Below, in pieces: positions 61,264 through 64,000 of a DNA stretch of 64,000 bases (the first letter of the stretch is position 1; each line of letters starts with the position of its first letter). The notes beneath the pieces were generated by a model. The model was given only the letters and a program-made list of their open reading frames with translations, was not told where the DNA came from and did not search any database. The stretch comes from Desulfatibacillum alkenivorans DSM 16219 (GTDB lineage: Bacteria > Desulfobacterota > Desulfobacteria > Desulfobacterales > Desulfatibacillaceae): contig NZ_FQZU01000009.1 in assembly GCF_900142135.1 (NCBI RefSeq), forward strand, positions 1-64,000. Reading direction: 5' to 3'. A program made the translations under genes and the position numbers.

Positions 61264-62532
61264 ATGAAACGAAGATCGTTTTTAGGACTGGTTAAACCAA
61301 CGTTGGAATACACAACGCTGGCGGCCCTGTCTTCAATCCCGCTGAAAAAGGTCCCTGCCTCAAAAACTGCAACGTTCATGGTTCCCGGAACCATGGAAGG
61401 TACAGACCTTTTGGCTCTTAAGGTCGGTGATGAGGTGAAGGCAGGACAAGCATTGGCGCCCATCGCGGATAGCGATGACTACGCCATTTCAACTATCGCC
61501 GGAAAGGTGACGGCCCTGGAGCCTTTTACGGACGCGCATTCCAATGCCTTCATTGCCGTCACCGTGGAAGCGGCTGATGACCAGGAGTGGGCGGATTCCC
61601 TGGGCTCCGACCCGGATTTGGCGGCCGTAGCGGCGAACCTGCAAAACGGCCCGGGGGCTCTTTGCCTCAAGCCCGTTTTGGACCCGGAAACCAACATCAA
61701 CACAATCCTGGTGCTTGGCATGGATCAGGACCTGATGACCACTGCGGTGCAATATGCGGTCAAAACCAGGGGGGCGTATCTGGCCAAGGGGATCGAGACT
61801 CTCAAGAAGATCACGGGCGTTTCCGAAATCATCCTGGTCGTGCCTTCCGATCTGACCGGCAACGTCCAGGGCTGTAAATGCACCATCAAGGAAGTGGGCG
61901 CCTCCTATCCTTCCGCCAATCCCAAACTGGTCATGCACAACATCGTGGGAAAAACCGTTCCGGCTGGCAAGACCCTGGAAGACATGGGCGTCCTCTGCCT
62001 TTCCGCGGAAGCGGTCGCCGCTCTGGGCGAATCCTGCGAGACCGGCAAGCCCTGCGTCAACAAGATCGTGACTCTTGTCGCCAAGGATGGAGAGGCTTTG
62101 AACGTCCAGGTTCCCGTGGGAACGCCTATCCAGGACGTGCTGGACGTCAAGCGCATTGCGCTTAATGACGGGGACAGGCTGATCCTGGGCGGACCCATGA
62201 CCGGCGTTGCAACCTACTCCACTTCTCTGCCGGTTCTTCCCGGCACGGACGCAATCATGGTGCAGGACGGCGCCAAGCTGCCTGAAATCGAAGACGCTTC
62301 TTGCGTCAATTGCGGAGAATGCATCAAGGTCTGCCCCGCCAAAGTGCCTGTCAACATGCTGGTGCGCTTTCTCGAAAACCAACTCTACGTGGATGCAGCC
62401 GAAAAGTACGACCTGCTCTCCTGCGTGGATTGCGGGTTCTGCAGCTTTGTCTGCCCCGCAAGAATACCCATTTATCAGTACATTGGGCTGGCCAAGTTCG
62501 AACTGAGCCGGATGGCCCCGGAGGCGGAATAG
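61264..62532 (+). CDS. rnfC: Rnf complex subunit C
   Basis: A 422-aa peripheral subunit of the ion-translocating ferredoxin:NAD oxidoreductase. Two [4Fe-4S] motifs near the C-terminus, CVNCGECIKVCPAKVP and CVDCGFCSFVCPARIP, are those of RnfC. An NAD/FMN-binding region precedes them, including the DRLILGGPMTG motif. The N-terminus (MKRRSFLGLVKPTL) is shorter than in proteobacterial RnfC. First gene of the rnf group; rnfD follows without a gap. Confidence 0.93.
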   Translation: MKRRSFLGLVKPTLEYTTLAALSSIPLKKVPASKTATFMVPGTMEGTDLLALKVGDEVKAGQALAPIADSDDYAISTIAGKVTALEPFTDAHSNAFIAVTVEAADDQEWADSLGSDPDLAAVAANLQNGPGALCLKPVLDPETNINTILVLGMDQDLMTTAVQYAVKTRGAYLAKGIETLKKITGVSEIILVVPSDLTGNVQGCKCTIKEVGASYPSANPKLVMHNIVGKTVPAGKTLEDMGVLCLSAEAVAALGESCETGKPCVNKIVTLVAKDGEALNVQVPVGTPIQDVLDVKRIALNDGDRLILGGPMTGVATYSTSLPVLPGTDAIMVQDGAKLPEIEDASCVNCGECIKVCPAKVPVNMLVRFLENQLYVDAAEKYDLLSCVDCGFCSFVCPARIPIYQYIGLAKFELSRMAPEAE

Positions 62533-63522
62533 ATGGAAACTAATAAAAAATTTGTGGTATCCTACGCGCCCCATTGCCATAACGGGGACCGGATATCCAA
62601 GAAAAGCTATAACATGATGTTGGCGGCGCTCCCGGCGGTGTTCTTCGGGATACTGCAATACGGCGTCGCAGCCCTTAGCGTGATCTGCCTGTGCGTCTCC
62701 ACCGCCATGGCATGGGAACTGCTTTTCAACCGGATTATGAAGCAGCCCCCCACCATCGGCGACGGAAACGCGGCCCTGACCGGCCTGATTCTTGGCATGC
62801 TCATGCCGCCGGTCGTCCCCTGGTGGGTAATCTTCACCATGACCTTTGTGACGATCCTGCTCGGAAAAGTGGTTTACGGCGGAATGGGCGGCAACCCGTT
62901 CAATCCCGTTGTTCTGGGCTACGCCATAACAAGGCTGTCCTGGGGCGTATTTCTGGATGTGGACGCCTCCCTGGCGCCCGGCTATATTTTCGATTTCAAT
63001 ATGGCCAACCCCATTGTCGCCATTAAATCCGCAGTATGGACCGGCGCCGGCGCGGACGCCGCTGCGGCGTTCCCCCCCCAAGTTCTTCTTTTGGGGCAGC
63101 ATTGCGCATCCATCGGAACCATGTTCGGCCTGGGCCTGATTGTGGGCGGTCTTTATCTGATCGTCCGCGGCTACCTCCGCTGGGAGCTCTGCCTGTCCTA
63201 CCTGGCGGGCGTCATCGTCACCGCGGCCCTGTTCTCCGCATTCGGTCCCGAGGGAAAATACGCAGGCGCCGCTTTCCACGTGCTGACGGGCTTCACCCTC
63301 ATTGCCGCTTTCTTTTTCATGGCCGAAGACTCCTCCACGCCGGTCAACCTCATACCCATGTTGATCTACGGCATTGGCGCCGGGGTGTTGACCGTACTTA
63401 TCAGAAACATCGGAGCATATCCGGACGGCGTGATTTACGCCTTCCTGCTCATGAATATCCTCAACCCCCTGTTGGATAACATCCGGCCCAAGGCGTTGGG
63501 AAAGGTGGTGGAAAATGAATGA
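62533..63522 (+). CDS. rnfD: Rnf complex subunit D
   Basis: A 329-aa membrane protein with nine or ten hydrophobic helices. It has the RnfD/NqrB signatures GDGNAALTGLILGMLMPP, GNPFNPVVLGYAITRLSWG and a C-terminal LMNILNPLLDNIRP. It is the main ion-translocating membrane subunit. In typical RnfD a threonine in an SGAT-like motif binds FMN covalently; I do not find such a motif in the expected stretch before GQHCASIGTMFG. The gene follows rnfC without a gap and overlaps rnfG. Confidence 0.93.
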   Translation: METNKKFVVSYAPHCHNGDRISKKSYNMMLAALPAVFFGILQYGVAALSVICLCVSTAMAWELLFNRIMKQPPTIGDGNAALTGLILGMLMPPVVPWWVIFTMTFVTILLGKVVYGGMGGNPFNPVVLGYAITRLSWGVFLDVDASLAPGYIFDFNMANPIVAIKSAVWTGAGADAAAAFPPQVLLLGQHCASIGTMFGLGLIVGGLYLIVRGYLRWELCLSYLAGVIVTAALFSAFGPEGKYAGAAFHVLTGFTLIAAFFFMAEDSSTPVNLIPMLIYGIGAGVLTVLIRNIGAYPDGVIYAFLLMNILNPLLDNIRPKALGKVVENE

Positions 63523-64000
63523 TATGGTTAAGATGGTGGTGGTCCTCACCTTGCTGGCGGCTGCTTCCGGCTTTCTGCTCTCTTTTGCGGAGCAAAAAAC
63601 GGCCCCTCTCATAGAAATGCAGGTGCTGAACAACGAGCAGTGGCCGACGCTTCAGACTATTTTTAAAGACGCGGACAACCTGGACACCCTGGTGGACCAG
63701 CGTTTCAAGATCGATTTGGGGGACGACGAAAATGTAACGATCTTCCCTGGCGTTTATAATGGAGAACCCAAGGCGGTGGCTTTTGAGGCCAAAAGCACGG
63801 GTTTTGGCGGCCCCCTGGGCGTCATGGTGGCCGTCAACCTGGACACCGACGAGATGGTCGCCATCGGCGTGACCGTCAGTCAGGAAACCCCCGGCTTCGG
63901 CTCCAGAGCCAAGGACGAACCTGATCTGGCCAACCAGTTTAAGGGCTTGGGCTTGTTGCAGTCCTTTTCCGTCAAGGCGGACGGCGGCGACATAGACGCC
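63515..64000 (+). CDS. rnfG: Rnf complex subunit G (incomplete at the window end)
   Basis: The start of an FMN-binding subunit, overlapping the rnfD stop by 8 bp. The N-terminal helix is VVVLTLLAAASGFLLSFA, followed by a periplasmic domain with the family motif TGFGGPLGVMVAVNLD and VSQETPGFGSRA. The SGAT site that attaches FMN would lie beyond 64000. Truncated by the edge of the window, not by a stop codon. Confidence 0.9.
   Translation, partial: MNDMVKMVVVLTLLAAASGFLLSFAEQKTAPLIEMQVLNNEQWPTLQTIFKDADNLDTLVDQRFKIDLGDDENVTIFPGVYNGEPKAVAFEAKSTGFGGPLGVMVAVNLDTDEMVAIGVTVSQETPGFGSRAKDEPDLANQFKGLGLLQSFSVKADGGDIDA

Noticed and set aside
61489-63633. 714-codon minus-strand frame opposite rnfC and rnfD
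   Set aside because: It is antisense to clearly recognised Rnf subunits and shows no family resemblance.

Overview
The window looks like the chromosome of a strictly anaerobic, sulfate-reducing member of the Desulfobacterota, most like a Desulfobacteraceae/Desulfatibacillum-type organism. This is a judgement from gene content: dissimilatory sulfite reductase genes dsrA-dsrB-dsrD-dsrN, an Rnf complex preceded by a multihaem cytochrome, a selenocysteine formate dehydrogenase with selA nearby, PxxKW and YkgJ cysteine-cluster proteins, and very large dockerin-tailed secreted proteins. No rRNA, tRNA, CRISPR array or prophage was found.

Layout. 1-650: repeat-rich, gene-free DNA with inverted copies of a ~29-bp sequence. 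655-8792 (minus): a probable operon of a YkgJ protein, a small conserved protein, a PrmA-like methyltransferase, a TPR protein and an unknown 404-aa protein, followed by dsrA, dsrB, dsrD and dsrN. 9268-13146 (plus): the membrane (F0) half of an ATP synthase without any F1 gene. It carries two c-subunit genes, one coding for a four-hairpin fusion. 13246-17613 (minus): GNAT, radical SAM, YdjC-type deacetylase, a small membrane protein and a VOC protein. 18031-18262 (minus): a promoter, a foldable ~230-nt transcript and a strong terminator, i.e. a candidate structured RNA gene. 18639-26179: PxxKW protein, lipoprotein, CAP-domain secreted protein, PAS histidine kinase, SMP-30-like protein and a haem-binding GGDEF protein. 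26788-33108: a 2106-aa secreted protein. 33271-48607: DUF1847 and DUF1178 proteins, an SH3 protein, nadB, two tandem membrane spermidine-synthase-like proteins, a PfkB kinase, a SWIM-finger protein, an orphan acyl-CoA dehydrogenase C-terminal domain and a SPASM radical SAM enzyme. 49705-52467: formate dehydrogenase read through an in-frame UGA with a SECIS hairpin. 53393-54101: zeta-toxin pair. 54357-60630: acyl-CoA dehydrogenase (minus), then selA, a GGDEF-like/TPR protein, gmhA, an unknown 322-aa protein, a Cys-rich protein and a NifU/IscU-like protein (plus). 60815-64000: cytochrome c, rnfC, rnfD and the start of rnfG.

How it fits together. DsrAB reduces sulfite, with DsrD and the siroheme-amidating DsrN encoded in the same operon. 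Formate oxidation by the Sec enzyme can supply electrons, and SelA makes the Sec-tRNA it needs. Rnf couples ferredoxin oxidation to ion export. The c-subunits of the F0 operon carry a sodium-type ligand set with two carboxylates, so an Rnf/ATP-synthase sodium circuit is a reasonable inference.

The strongest candidate for something new is the c-ring. A four-hairpin fused c-subunit keeps the ion-binding glutamate only in hairpins 1 and 4 (glutamine in 2 and 3) and is co-encoded with an ordinary c-subunit. Second is the candidate ncRNA at 18031-18262.
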